Source of the DNA: Petrolisthes cinctipes
Taxonomy: Eukaryota > Arthropoda > Malacostraca > Decapoda > Porcellanidae
Direction of reading: 5' to 3'
NCBI GenBank assembly: GCA_033782935.1
Contig: JAWQEG010000003.1
Span: 570,501 to 634,500, forward strand
Length of the DNA stretch: 64,000 nucleotides
Under the pieces are notes generated by a model. It worked only from the letters and a program-made list of their open reading frames with translations. It had not been told where the DNA came from and made no database searches. Within the stretch, counting starts at the first letter, position 1. Every line of letters starts with the position of its first letter. Of the stretch, positions 20,841-31,632 are shown in pieces. Both the position numbers and the translations under genes were made by a program.

Positions 20841-23170
20841 GGTCTATGTTAGGTTAGGTTGGGTCAGGTTGGTTAGTGTGATTTCAAAATTTTATTACCT
20901 TATTGTTTTATGATCAGATGATTTTCCCTATTTTTGTGAATATCTTCCCAAAATATCCAAAAATCCCAATATTTTGGGTATTTTCCAAAATCTTGCGATT
21001 TCCACCCTAGATTTTAGACAATTCATTTCAAAACTTGGCTCGCATTTTCAAATTTCGACATTTATGGCTGAAAATAATTTCAAAAGTTGGCTCGGATTTT
21101 CAAATTTCGACATTTATGCCTGATCATGAAGTCACTATAAAACTCAAATATGCTAATTTACGCGTTTTCCCCCACCCAAAACCCCCGGATTCCCAGGCTC
21201 TCCCCCAAGATTGTATGGGTAGGAATGGGGTGGGAATAGTATCAAAATACATCATTTCCGAAAATCTATTTAAACAAAAAACATCAAATCCTTTCATTTT
21301 AAGATGATTCTCAAAAAAAAAAAAAAAATAGATGGAGGCATGATTCCAAAGATTTACCGTACTGTTGTTCTATTCTATTCTTATTTTTAATTATTTATTT
21401 ACTTAATTAAATATCTACTTATCACATGGAAAGCAGAATTTTATACTATTTTGTAGGAGCTGCCCTCTCTGACATCTCTCAAGAGATGCTGAGACTAGAC
21501 AGTCAAGTAAGGTATAGAGAAATTACTCTCCCATCTCCTCGTATTTTTTTTTTTTTTTTTCTTGTCTCACCCTCGTGGGTGGTATATACAGTAGGTATGA
21601 ATGGTACACAGATAATCTACTTCTTCACCCAGATGGATAGTTTAGATAAGTTTATACCTACGGAAATATAACTCTTAATGTTTGAAAAAGTTAAATGTTA
21701 CAAGCTTCTTTAATTCTGATAATGTATTATATCCTGTTTCTTAAGTGGTAGGGAACTGTATTTATTAAATTGGTATGTTAACTCATATATGTTTTACTTT
21801 CATTATTGTACTTTCAGACAAGATGCTGTATTTCAAACAAGCTGCAGATAGAAGGAAGGTCCTGAGGAATTTTGATGACCTGACCATAGTCTTCAAGTTG
21901 TACGCTTGTACCACAGTAGTCCTGTTGGAGGGCACAGTGGCTGGAATGCAACATAAGAGAAGATCTCCAAGGTGTACTATTGGAGAAGTATGACACAGGA
22001 CATCCAGCATTATGTATGTGGTTATACACATGAACGTGTGTGTGTTTCTTGTGTAGCCCATAACATGACACAAATACATTTATAAGTGTATATGAATTGA
22101 GTGGGATTCTAGTAAAGTGTTCATTCAATATTGAATGCATTACTCTCTAATCTCAATGCTGTATTGCTCTCCAGTAATTTTACAATTTTTTCAAGATTGT
22201 TACTTCAGTCAGTGCCAGAGTAGTACACCACTGAAGATTCAGGCCCCAGAAATGCATCCCATTAAAGTCAAGGAACCCTTGGAGTAGACCTGATTGGTGA
22301 GTAATATATTGACATTGTTTCATCTTTGTTGGTTCAGGAGCTTCTTTGCTGTTGGTCATAATTACCCAGTTATGCATTCTTAAGCAAACAATTCCTGTTA
22401 GTCCATCCAACCTAACCCCTGCAAATAACAACTTTTATGATATTCTTTTATGCTGTAAATGTAGCATGCCAAAGTTTTCAGGAAATAGTTTAATTCAATA
22501 TTTGTTCTGTAACCGGCTGTTTTATTTAAACTGTGATAAGACTCCCTGTGACCTTTTTAGTTGTAGTGACTGTACACAAGAATAAGAGTTCCTTTAAATG
22601 CACAGTACAGTAGTTTCCTATCAGCCCTTTCATCTGAGGCCAGTTTGGAAGAATACTGCTAACATAATCTTTACATCTTTAAGGACAGCTGAGAGAGACG
22701 AGAGCTGGGAATCTTCTCATCTGTGTTCTCCCATGATGAGACAAGGTGCAACAGCAAGTGAAAAATGAAGAGTGATAAATTCTGGTAGGTGCCTTGTTTT
22801 GGTAAAAACTTATATCACTGAGTATTGTCTTTTAATATTGTCAGTTTTCTGAAGAGTACTTGAAAAAAAGTACTGTATTGCCAATCCTTTGACATTATTT
22901 GTAAAAAAAAAAAATGCATTTTATTTCTAAACATCAATAGTTTTAAGGCAAAAACAATAAATCAGGGGTTCTTAACCTGGGGTTCATGAGGATTATATAT
23001 TAATTAGGTAACATAATTATGTATCCACTATACAACCAATAGGCTGTATAAGTAATGAAGACCTTGCCAAAGATGACCTCGGTGACTCTGAAACGTTAGG
23101 AACCACTGCTATAAATATTGGAGTACCTCGGTGATGGATTTTAGGACCAATTCATTTTACTAGTTTACAG
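20841..23170. other. Mostly non-coding, two small direct repeats
   Basis: Contains a 45-bp direct duplication at 21028-21118 (TTTTCAAATTTCGACATTTATG twice) and several A/T homopolymers. The frame at 22346-22585 is Cys-rich (CCKCSMPKF..CSDCTQE) but has no recognisable domain and no gene context. No RNA gene or mobile element boundary found. Confidence 0.45.
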
Positions 23171-23179
23171 ATCCACTGC

Positions 23180-23455
23180 CGTGGACCACCACGTCGCCGT
23201 CGTGCAGTGGCTAAAGTACCTTGACAGAGTGAGTTGTGGTGGTGGAAGGTGGAAGGTAGAAGGCAGTTGGTAGTTAGGATGTATACACATCATCTCTTCC
23301 ACCACCACACAAAATGGTAGGGGGTAAACCAAGCGTTGTCCAAAACAGATGGCCAAACTAGGACAGGAGTCCTACTAATGTCTCAACTCAGCGGTTCGAA
23401 TCCGTCTGGAGACTCATACTGGTGTGGTTATATCCAGATTCTGTGGTGTATAGGA
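23180..23455 (+). repeat. Possible tRNA-derived SINE remnant
   Basis: GTCGTGCAGTGGCTAAAGTA resembles a polymerase III A box, and CAGCGGTTCGAATCCGTCTG (about 23388-23407) matches a B box (GGTTCGAATCC). They are about 185 bp apart instead of 30-60, separated by a GGTGGTGGAAG/CTTCCACCACCAC inverted repeat that may be a later insertion. It runs directly into the (TA)n tract. Confidence 0.4.
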
Positions 23456-23457
23456 TT

Positions 23458-23674
<217 letters not shown>

Positions 23675-23679
23675 TATAG

Positions 23680-23739
23680 CCAGGGAGGGTAGTTTGCCAT
23701 CCGTTGAAAAATCAACGGATGGCAAACTACCCTTCCTGG
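23680..23739. repeat. Near-perfect 28-bp hairpin at the Penelope 5' junction
   Basis: The left arm 23680-23707 and right arm 23712-23739 are inverted copies with one mismatch, separated by AAAA. The right arm is the native RT coding sequence ([10 protein letters not shown]); the left arm is its inverted copy fused to the truncated 5' end. Confidence 0.93.
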
Positions 23740-24737
23740 ACCTCTTGGTTGCCCACCATAACTCAGACTTCCAAACCACAGTGTACACAAAGTCCACCAA
23801 CAACGGACGGTGTCTAAATGGTGACAGTGAATGCCCCAAGAGATACCTCATATCCACCATCTCATCCTACGTCAGGAGGGCTCTCTCTCACTGCACCAGC
23901 TGGAGATACACACACCAGGAACTAGAGCGTCTCACCCAAGTCCTGGTAAACAATGGATATTCCAACACAGACGTCTCTAACACCATCAAATTCCAGCTAG
24001 AAAAATGGTACGAAGTTAATTCCCCAACCAAACCCAACAGTGACATCAGACTATACTACCGCAATTACATGTCCACCGACTACAAGACTGACGAGACCAT
24101 ACTAAGGGACATACTAAAGAAGAATGTCCACCCCACCGACCCAGACAGCGAGATCAAACTAGTAATTTACTACAAGTCTCCAAAAACCTCGAACCTAATC
24201 CTACACAACCGACCTACTACCTCCAAGAGCCCGATGAACAGCGACCACGTGATTTACCAACACACCTGTAACAGTGTGGACTGTGAGCCTCACCAATATG
24301 TTGGTAAAACACAAACATCACTGTCTCGTCGGCTCACCATGCACCTCCAGTCAGGATCTATAAAAGACCACTACAGTACCCACGACAACCAAGCTCTGAC
24401 ACGAGACAAACTAGTAAATAATACCACCATATTAGACAAAGAAACAGACAGCAGACGACTCTCCTACCTAGAAGCAATTTACATAGAAACCCTACAACCT
24501 TCTATAAACAACCAGACACAAGACCTCCAAATACTGCCCTCCAGAAAACGACACATCACCAGCACTGTCAGGATACCCACCACACCTCCAACACCTACTG
24601 ACCCACCACAAGCATCTAACATCTTACCCACAACCAACCAACAACTCATTGACAAAGAGAAGGAAGAAAAATCTTGCAGACATATGAATAGGAAAATTAC
24701 AAGCAAAATAAAGCTATGCAGCAACATTGCTTGGTAA
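23680..24737 (+). mobile_element. Penelope-like retroelement fragment, RT C-terminus plus GIY-YIG nuclease
   Basis: One frame stays open to the stop at 24735-24737. It begins with the RT palm/thumb segment [20 protein letters not shown] and [20 protein letters not shown], typical of Penelope RTs. The C-terminal half holds a GIY-YIG endonuclease: HVIYQHTCNSVDC, QYVGKTQTSLSRRLTMH and a later E in YLEAIYIETLQPSINN. The catalytic Tyr, Arg and Glu positions appear present. The 5' end is truncated inside the RT and abuts (TA)n through a hairpin. The C-terminal tail is P/T-rich. The frame is undamaged for about 350 codons, so insertion is fairly recent. Confidence 0.88.
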
Positions 24738-24909
24738 AATGGGAGATGTAAAAAATGTGTTAAAAGTATTTTTCATATCCATGTAATTTTGTAAATTATA
24801 ACTTAATTTAATATATGCACTGTATATACAACAAAGTTTGTATTGATATCTTCTATTAGAATATGAGAGGGTTAAGATATGTAAGCTTGTCTAGAATACC
24901 GGTAACATA

Positions 24910-25144
24910 CAGTCGTGGTCAAAAATAATCATCCATATAGGGGTAACTCAGGTAAGATTTTGACAGCTTCCCTCTGTTCCTTAGCTGATAAACTTTCCAA
25001 TAAATAGGCTAAGTACCATCGTTTAATTTACTACAAGCAGCTACACACTACTTAAAACAATAAAATTATATGTGAACGTGAAAACATTAAACAGCAAATT
25101 GTTAAAGTTACCCATATGTTGATGATTATTATTGACCACGACTG
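24910..25144. mobile_element. 235-bp Tc1/mariner-type MITE
   Basis: The ends are CAGTCGTGGTCAAAAATAAT and its complement (ATTGACCACGACTG with one small change), flanked by TA at 24908-24909 and 25145-25146. Inverted similarity continues inwards (ATCATCCATATAGGGGTAAC versus GTTACCCATATGTTGATGAT). No coding capacity. Confidence 0.9.
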
Positions 25145-25811
25145 TATATTAAGTCATATACAGCGATGATGTGATGGAGGGAGACATATTAAGTAAGAGC
25201 TTGGTATGTTACAAGTACGAATGATAATTGAATGCTTATTGTATTGAAACGTGTATTAGGCGAGGGACGTCGATTGGCCCCAAACTGAGGCCGCGCTGTC
25301 TACCAAATATGGGACGGAATAGTAGTCTCTATGGTGGGGGTACATTAGGGTCAATATTAGCGACCTCTCTCATTTCAGTGGCAAAAATGCCTAACTTTCT
25401 TGCCAAAATTCAGGACTTAGACTTAATGTAGGCGAATCGTTTTTGTTTCTAAAATTTCTTCATATGTATAGGTATCGAAAGTTCTCAGTAGAAGTTTTCG
25501 AGAAATGACATATAAGCATAGAAACTGAGCTGTGAAAATAGCATATATACAGGAGAAAACCTTCATTCTGGCTGCGTATAGAAAACGAGAATATTTTAAT
25601 CCTTATCAAATCACTTCACACCTCCGCCTCCAACACACACACACACACACACACACTTCATTTGAGTTGAATGTTACATAGTTCATATTCAGACACCGTC
25701 GATTTTATGTATTAATTTATGTATTACTGTATTAATTTATGTATTAATTTTAGTCTTAAATATTATACATTATTTTACTTAGTTAGGGCCCATGTAATTA
25801 TATTTGATTAG

Positions 25812-27875
25812 AAATATTATACTTGTGTGAAGAATTGGACCCATACATCTCTCGTCGAACAAGAAGATCCCATGCCATTCCCACACACACCCAAGTATTG
25901 GTGACCTTGCGATTTTTAGCAAGTGGTACATTTCAGAATGTTATTGGAGACTCCACTGGACTAACTCAAGCTAGTGTAAGCAGGGTGGTCAATTCTGTGA
26001 TTCATGTACTGTATGACAAGGCAAGAACTGAATTAAAAATGCCTAGAAACATTGTGGAAATTGGCAGAACAGTGCAAGGATTTTATAGGATGAATGGATT
26101 TCCCAGAGTGATTGGTGCTATTGATGGGACCCACATTCCCATCAAAGCACCAAATGTAAATGAACATTTATATGTAAATAGAAAAGGATTTCATTCCCTT
26201 AATGTGCAAGCTGTGTGTAACAGTGAACAAAATATAACCAGCTACAGTGTCAAATATCCTGGGAGTACACATGACTCTTTCATCTGGGTCAACTGTCATC
26301 TACGTACTCGGTTTGATGCTGGGGATTTCCGAGACACCCTCTTACTAGGTAATGCTAGGGCTATTGGGCTGTGTGTTGTAGTGACCATTGAGGAATGAGA
26401 TTATTTATTATTTCATTGTGTATATATAAAAAAGATTCAGTATACCAAAGATTCCCTTTATTAAAATCTACTTTTGTTTTCATTTGAAATTTATTACATG
26501 ATTTTATTAATTTATATTACTTTTAGTTTATCTTTTCCAAATTTTCATTAGGACTGCCAGTTATTAAAAGGGTAGGCCTAAATGGTACCATTAGCAACAA
26601 TAGAGGCTAAAATAGATATTTTTTACCTAACCTAACTGACCTAATATAAGCTAACCTAACGTACCTTACTAAACCATACTACTGTGTTGTTAAATTTTAC
26701 CCCCATAGTGACATATAGGCATATATTGCAACATGAATTAAGTATTTGATGACAAATAGAAACCATAATTAATATCTCTTTGTCTAACTTGGTTAACTGA
26801 CTTTCTTCTATTCCATATTGTAGGTCACAAAAAATAAACTGGTTAAAGTTAAGCCCAGTTTAAATGTCCCTTGATCTGAAATAATTACTTGAGAGAGTGA
26901 CTATGATGCTTTCCGATGAAGGCAAACCATCTGCAGATACAATACCCTTACTTCACTAATTTACCATAACTTCCTTATTTTGAATTGTTATTAGGAAAGC
27001 TGTGAGCAGTTTACTTTGATTATGTACGTGGTTATTTTAAATAACTTTCTAACACAATTGATTATTACTTCAGTTATGAAATATATTTTTTAAATACTTA
27101 TACAGCACATGATGCCTACTTTACCACGTTGTCAATCCTATCCATTATTTGGCAGCCTCCCATAACAAAAATTGATAGCAGATGAAGTTATCTTTTAACT
27201 GCCTTTGTGGTTTAATACAGATAAGCCGAATGGGACACTACAGATTGTAGTTGCATTTTTTTTTTACAAATCTCGTATCAGTTACATTACCAATACTGTA
27301 CATAAATATCCCACAATATGGTATTAATCTCTTAAAAAAAGTTATAACACTTTTGTGACCCACATCACTGGTGATCATAACCAGTTTCTACTTTATATTG
27401 TCACAATAAAAAAGGGAATTAATCGTTATACTTACCTATATGAAGAGGGTTCTTGCTGAAATATAATTACATCTTTTCACAGGTGACAGTGGGTACCCCC
27501 TTGAACCTTACCTCTTGACTCCATTCGCCAGCCCCAATACAAGAGGACAGGAGAGGTACAACCGCAGTCACACTAGAACAAGAGTAATTATTGAGCAAAC
27601 CTTTGGGCTCCTGAAATCAAGATTTAGAAGCCTTCACCGCTCTGGTAGGTCCCTACAATACGACCCCAAATAGTGTGCAAAAATTGTAATTGCATGCATG
27701 CTGCTACATAATAGATGTGTAAGACCCAGAGTGCCACTTCCTGATATGTTGGAAGAGCCGGAAGATCGATGGCGAGGATGATCCAGACGATCCACCACCA
27801 CATGAGGCTGCTGAGGCAAGACATGCTACTGGCCATCAAACTCGTCGGGATATTGTTGAGAATTTGTTTGCATAG
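25812..27875 (+). pseudogene. PIF/Harbinger transposase, exons 25812-26348 and 27483-27875
   Basis: The first visible exon follows a TTAG at 25808-25811 and encodes LCEELDPYISRRTRRSHAIP, an HTH-like region (NVIGDSTGLTQASVSRVVN), and DDE motifs AIDGTHIPIKAP and PGSTHDSFIW. The donor at 26349 (GTAATG) joins the acceptor at 27482 to give LLLGDSGYPLEPYLLTPF, then RTRVIIEQTFGLLKSRFRSL with the catalytic E. A TAG at 27670-27672 (DPK*CAKIV) and a one-base frameshift near 27774 break the end, after which EDDPDDPPPHEAAEARHATG continues to TAG. An N-terminal exon is not identified. Family relatives cut at TWA targets with a Myb/SANT or MADF partner. Confidence 0.9.
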
Positions 27876-27929
27876 ATAACACAGTACAGACTTATGGAGG
27901 ACACATACAAAATTTTATTATAAGTACCT

Positions 27930-28917
27930 GTACTGTGTATTTAACTTAAATTAACGCTGTGCCACATCCTCCAGAGGACGTCGGCAACCATGGATTTCCA
28001 TCTTTCTCTGTCTCTTGCAGCTCTAATGAACTGCCCGCTTGTCATTCCTCCTCGTGCTAGCTTCACTAATCCCACCATGTATTTTACTCTTGGTCTTCCT
28101 CTTCCTCTGCCTCCCTCCACCACTCCAGTCGTAATCAGATCCTCCAGCCCTTGTCTCCTCATTACATGGCCAAAAAACTTCAGCTGTCCTCTCCTCACCA
28201 CCCTCATCAACTCTCTCCTCTCATCCACCATCTCCAGTACTGCTTCATTCGTCATTCTTGTCGTCTATGGTATCTTCATCATTCTCCTCCACAACCACAT
28301 CTCCATCTCCATCGCTTCTAATCTCTTTACCATATCCACTGGCAACGTCCAACTCTCCACACCGTATAATAATGTTGACCACACATGGGTTTTGATCAAA
28401 CTTTTTCTTGTTCGTATTGATAGCTTCCTGTTTGTCAACATACTCCTCATAATACCAAATGCATTCTTTGCTATTCCTATTCTCCTTTTAATTTCAGTAC
28501 CGCATCTCACACCTTCTGTCACACCACTTCCTAAATAACTGAAGCTCGCCACCCTTTCCACCGTCTGGTCATCAAAACGCAACTCCATTCTTGGTGTCGG
28601 TGTCTTCTTTGACATTACCACACTTTTTTTTTTTACATTTATTGTCAAACCTTTTTTTTCACTTTCCTCTTTTACTCTATTGAAATTAGTTTGCAATTTT
28701 GTATTAGTATCTGCTAATAACGCCATATCATCTGCATATCTCAGGTTATTGATATTACTTCCTCCGATACTTATTCCCTCATGTTTCTCATAATCATCTC
28801 TCCATATAATGAAAACAGATTGTAACAGTACACAACCTTGCCTGACACCTCTTCTAATTACCTGCCACTCCGTTTCTTCTCCATCAACTCTTACACAAGC
28901 CTTCTGTGTATACTTAG
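27930..28917 (-). pseudogene. RTE-like non-LTR retrotransposon, 5' truncated
   Basis: From 28917 downwards: GVRQGC (RT), then NNLRYADDMALLADTNTKLQ with the Y-A-D-D catalytic box at about 28715, FSYLGSGVTEGVRCGTEIKR, KSLIKTHVWSTLLYGVESW and, after one in-frame TAG (28265-28267), TTRMTNEAVLEMVDERRELM and RRGQLKFFGHVMRR. This domain order and tail are typical of RTE-type RTs. Apart from that stop and a small defect near GCVLLQS, the frame is good. It lies just past the Harbinger transposase end. Confidence 0.85.
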
Positions 28918-29410
28918 ATTAAAAGTAGGGTCCTTTTTTGGTTTTCTTAAACTTGGTATGATTTTCTGTGTGACCTATATATTTAGTCATTGACTCACAA
29001 CTATACCATTCAAAATGCATGTAGGCTACAATCCCTGACAGAACAGTTCCATCTATGTAAACTTAGTTTGAAAGTCAATTTACTCCTTTACATTCAATTC
29101 CTACATAAAATTTGAACCTTCTAAATCACCAAGCAAGATGAGCTTAGGTTTTTTTGCATTATATAGGAAAGAAATATGTTATTGATTTCTGAAAAACATT
29201 TATTATTTTGTTAGAGCATTATTTTATACAAAATATTACTGTATAATTATTCTTAAAAAAATATGTATATATTGCCTTTGTATTAAATTCTATGGAGAAA
29301 AAATTTATTTTTTTCAGTTAACTGCCATAAAGAAATTAATAGCATTTTGTACTTTATAACAAAGGGCAACCAGCATCATGACCTGAAGGATCTTGTGGCA
29401 CTAATATTAG
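28918..29410. other. No gene recognised
   Basis: AT-rich spacer between the truncated RTE 5' end and the left arm of the inverted-repeat element. No frames, boundaries or RNA motifs supported. Confidence 0.45.
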
Positions 29411-29967
29411 GGTCATATTGAAGAACATCCATGGTGATGACGAGGGCGATGTACAGTACCAGTACGACTGCTCCATAGACAACACAGAGCCATTGTACAC
29501 TCACGAGCACTAATTTCTACTCAGGGTTTGGTCCTTCCTTCCACCTGCTACCCTGGACAGAGGGAAGAGGGGGATCGGACCTGGGGGAGAGAGTCTACCC
29601 CGCCTTCATCCCTCCCAACTTCCCCCACCTTCAACCTCTAGTTGTCAGTTAGTGATAAGCCATAAATTTCCCCTGGGTAAATGATGGATCTTCTAAAACA
29701 GTATCGTAGTACACACTGTGAATGACCAAGACGATCTCATGTCAGTCTCGCTTTATTTACCTTTGTAATATAGTCGTCCCAGTCAAAAGGAAAGACAAGT
29801 AAAAAACACAACACACTCTCTTTCTCTCTCTCTCAAGGTCAAGTAGCAGAACAAGAAGGGAAAATAATCCACCGGATTCATATCACTCTGGAAACCATCG
29901 ATGAAGTTAACGCTATGACAAGATATGTGGAAAGAGATTTAAAACCAACAGTGACTTTTGGTAAACA
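29411..29967 (+). repeat. Left arm of a long inverted-repeat element
   Basis: About 550 bp that recur inverted at 41024-41531. Shared landmarks, reading inwards, are CATATTGAAGAACATCC, GGTTTGGTCCTTCC, GGACAGAGGGAAGAGGGGGA, CTCTCTCTCAAGGTCAAGTA and AGATTTAAAACCAACAGTG. The inner end (CTTTTGGTAAACACCATTCT) is also inverted at 30325-30365. The element between the arms contains a Tc1-like transposase remnant, so these look like long terminal arms of a Tc1-related element. Confidence 0.8.
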
Positions 29968-30344
29968 CCATTCTTGGTAGCTAACAATTCTATCATCAGG
30001 CCTTCCTTTCAACACACACACACACACTTAGATAATTCACTTACAGAATGAATAATATAATTTAGTTTTATTCAGACAAATAAAGTTCTTTTCCTTATGC
30101 TTCGGGGTTCATATAACATGTAGGCGAAGCTTTGCTGGAAGCATCATATCAGAGGGGTGCACCAGTTGCAAGCGGACCATATAACGGGTAAGAATACTGT
30201 GCCTTTTATTGACTTATAACTCGCTGTATAATAAATAAATTATATATATATTTATTGATTTTGTAATTCTTTTTCAGTTTATGAAACGCCTGATGATAGG
30301 CCTGATGATAGAATTGCTAGCTACCAAGAATGGTGTTTACGCTA

Positions 30345-30738
30345 TTTTGTGTTCTACCAAAAGTCACTGTTTCTTTCTGCCGTTCGAGCTTATTGTATTC
30401 CTGAACCTGATTCCATTTGCCTGGTGCAGGACCTTGACCTTGCGCCAGTCCATACGTCGAGGTTGGTGAACGACTGGATTGCGACTCGCCTTAAAATAAG
30501 ACTGATAGAGTGGCCCACAAAGGGATGCGACTGTAATGTAACAGAAAACGTATGGGCAATTTTGGTGCATTAATGGGAAGTGGAGGAAAAAACAAAAGCG
30601 TCCATAGTGAGAAAAGCTAAAGAAGTGTGGGAAGGAATTCGTCGACGTCCCGACATCTGCTCATGTCTGGTAGATTCTCTCCCATCACGCGACTGCAGTC
30701 TGTGATAGATGCAGCGGGAGGTTGGACAAAACATTGAT
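30345..30738 (+). pseudogene. Tc1/mariner-like transposase C-terminal remnant
   Basis: Encodes SAVRAYCIPEPDSICLVQDL, DLAPVHTSRLVNDWIATRL, LIEWPTKGCDCNVTENVW, then a TAA at 30570-30572, then EVEEKTKASIVRKAKEVWEG and SRLQSVIDAAGGWTKH. It contains the second catalytic D (VQD) and third acidic residue (TENVW). It shares W-P-(S/T)-K-G-C-D and the C-terminal V-I-D-A-x-G-G-W with the transposase at 17937-19361, so the two are related. The intron seen in the other gene is absent here at VQ/D. The N-terminal half is missing. Confidence 0.82.
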
Positions 30739-30791
30739 TAATTTTTGTTCTATTCAATTGTATTTCAATTGTGTATTTTATGCATTCCATT

Positions 30792-30996
30792 CCCGTAGGG
30801 AGGTATTGCCTGTAGTGATGTGGGCAATACTTCATGGGTTTTGGCGTCCCTTAGGCCCCAGCCACTAGCTTTCAGCTGTTCAAGTTTTCCTTTCTTATCT
30901 ATTTCCTTCCTGTTTCCTATCACACCTCTCTATCACCTTTTTCTGGCGCTAGGTGACCTTGCTGTTGCGGCGCCTCATATCAATAAATCAATCAAT
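30792..30996 (+). mobile_element. 205-bp SINE-like element with 12-bp target duplication
   Basis: Flanked by ATGCATTCCATT (30780-30791) and ATGTATTCCATT (30997-31008), one mismatch. It starts CCCGTAGGGAGGTATTGCC, has GGCAATACTTCATGG and GCGTCCCTTAGGCCCC, and ends in a CAATAAATCAATCAAT tail. This layout resembles a repeat I remember from many decapod transcripts (CCCGTAGGG..GGCATTAC..GCGTCCCTTCGGCCCC). That resemblance is recall, not a search result. Confidence 0.7.
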
Positions 30997-31137
30997 ATGT
31001 ATTCCATTATTACATAGTAGGCCACATGAATAATTTAATTTTTATTGTACGAAACTTTTTGTTTTGCCAATAAAGACATTTATATATATATATATAATAT
31101 TTATTTATACCATCATGGTGTTTACGTTATTTTGTAG

Positions 31138-31501
31138 AATATCGTAGAAATCGTGGAGAAGTCAGGACAAATATAGGGATGGTGAGTTGGATCAATCTCA
31201 AACAACAGCGGCCATTTTGATCTCTATATTTTCGTGAAACACACGACATACAAATTGAAATTTGGTAAATAATTACCGATCTACTTTCTTTCATAAAAAA
31301 AACACACAAATAGCTAATGCAATAAACAGACTTATTTTCTTCAATAATTCTACATAAATAAATCAGAAAGAATACCGATACTCATATATAATACACATGT
31401 TTAAAGAATCAAAGAAAACATTATTTTAGGAGGAGCTTAAACAACAACAAAAAATCAACCTATATGGTACAATAATCACTGATGTAGGTATATTCTTAAC
31501 A
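31138..31501 (-). repeat. BEL 3' LTR
   Basis: On the minus strand it starts TGTTAAGAATATACCTACAT and ends ..CGATTTCTACGATATT. The upstream polypurine tract reads ATGGTGGGGAGTA (31502-31514). About 364 bp. Confidence 0.9.
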
Positions 31502-31632
31502 TACTCCCCACCATAGGAGCACTGAAGCTCCTATCAAACTAAACAAACATAATCATGTCTTGTAGCACAAATATAAAGAATGTTCACTGAGTCAAATTTA
31601 ATACATCAACAAATCATTTCTAAACTCACATC

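Noticed and set aside
20845..20880. Telomeric repeat tract
   Set aside because: TAGGTTAGGTTGGGTCAGG is short and degenerate. TTAGG-like words are scattered throughout the window.
22346..22585. Cys-rich 79-aa frame as a zinc-finger gene
   Set aside because: Irregular cysteine spacing, no start context, no neighbours and no recognisable domain.
31110..31137. Clean target duplication for the BEL element
   Set aside because: Left TTTTGTAG and right GTGCTCTACC do not share a convincing 4-6 bp word. Drift or a border misplaced by a few bases may explain it.
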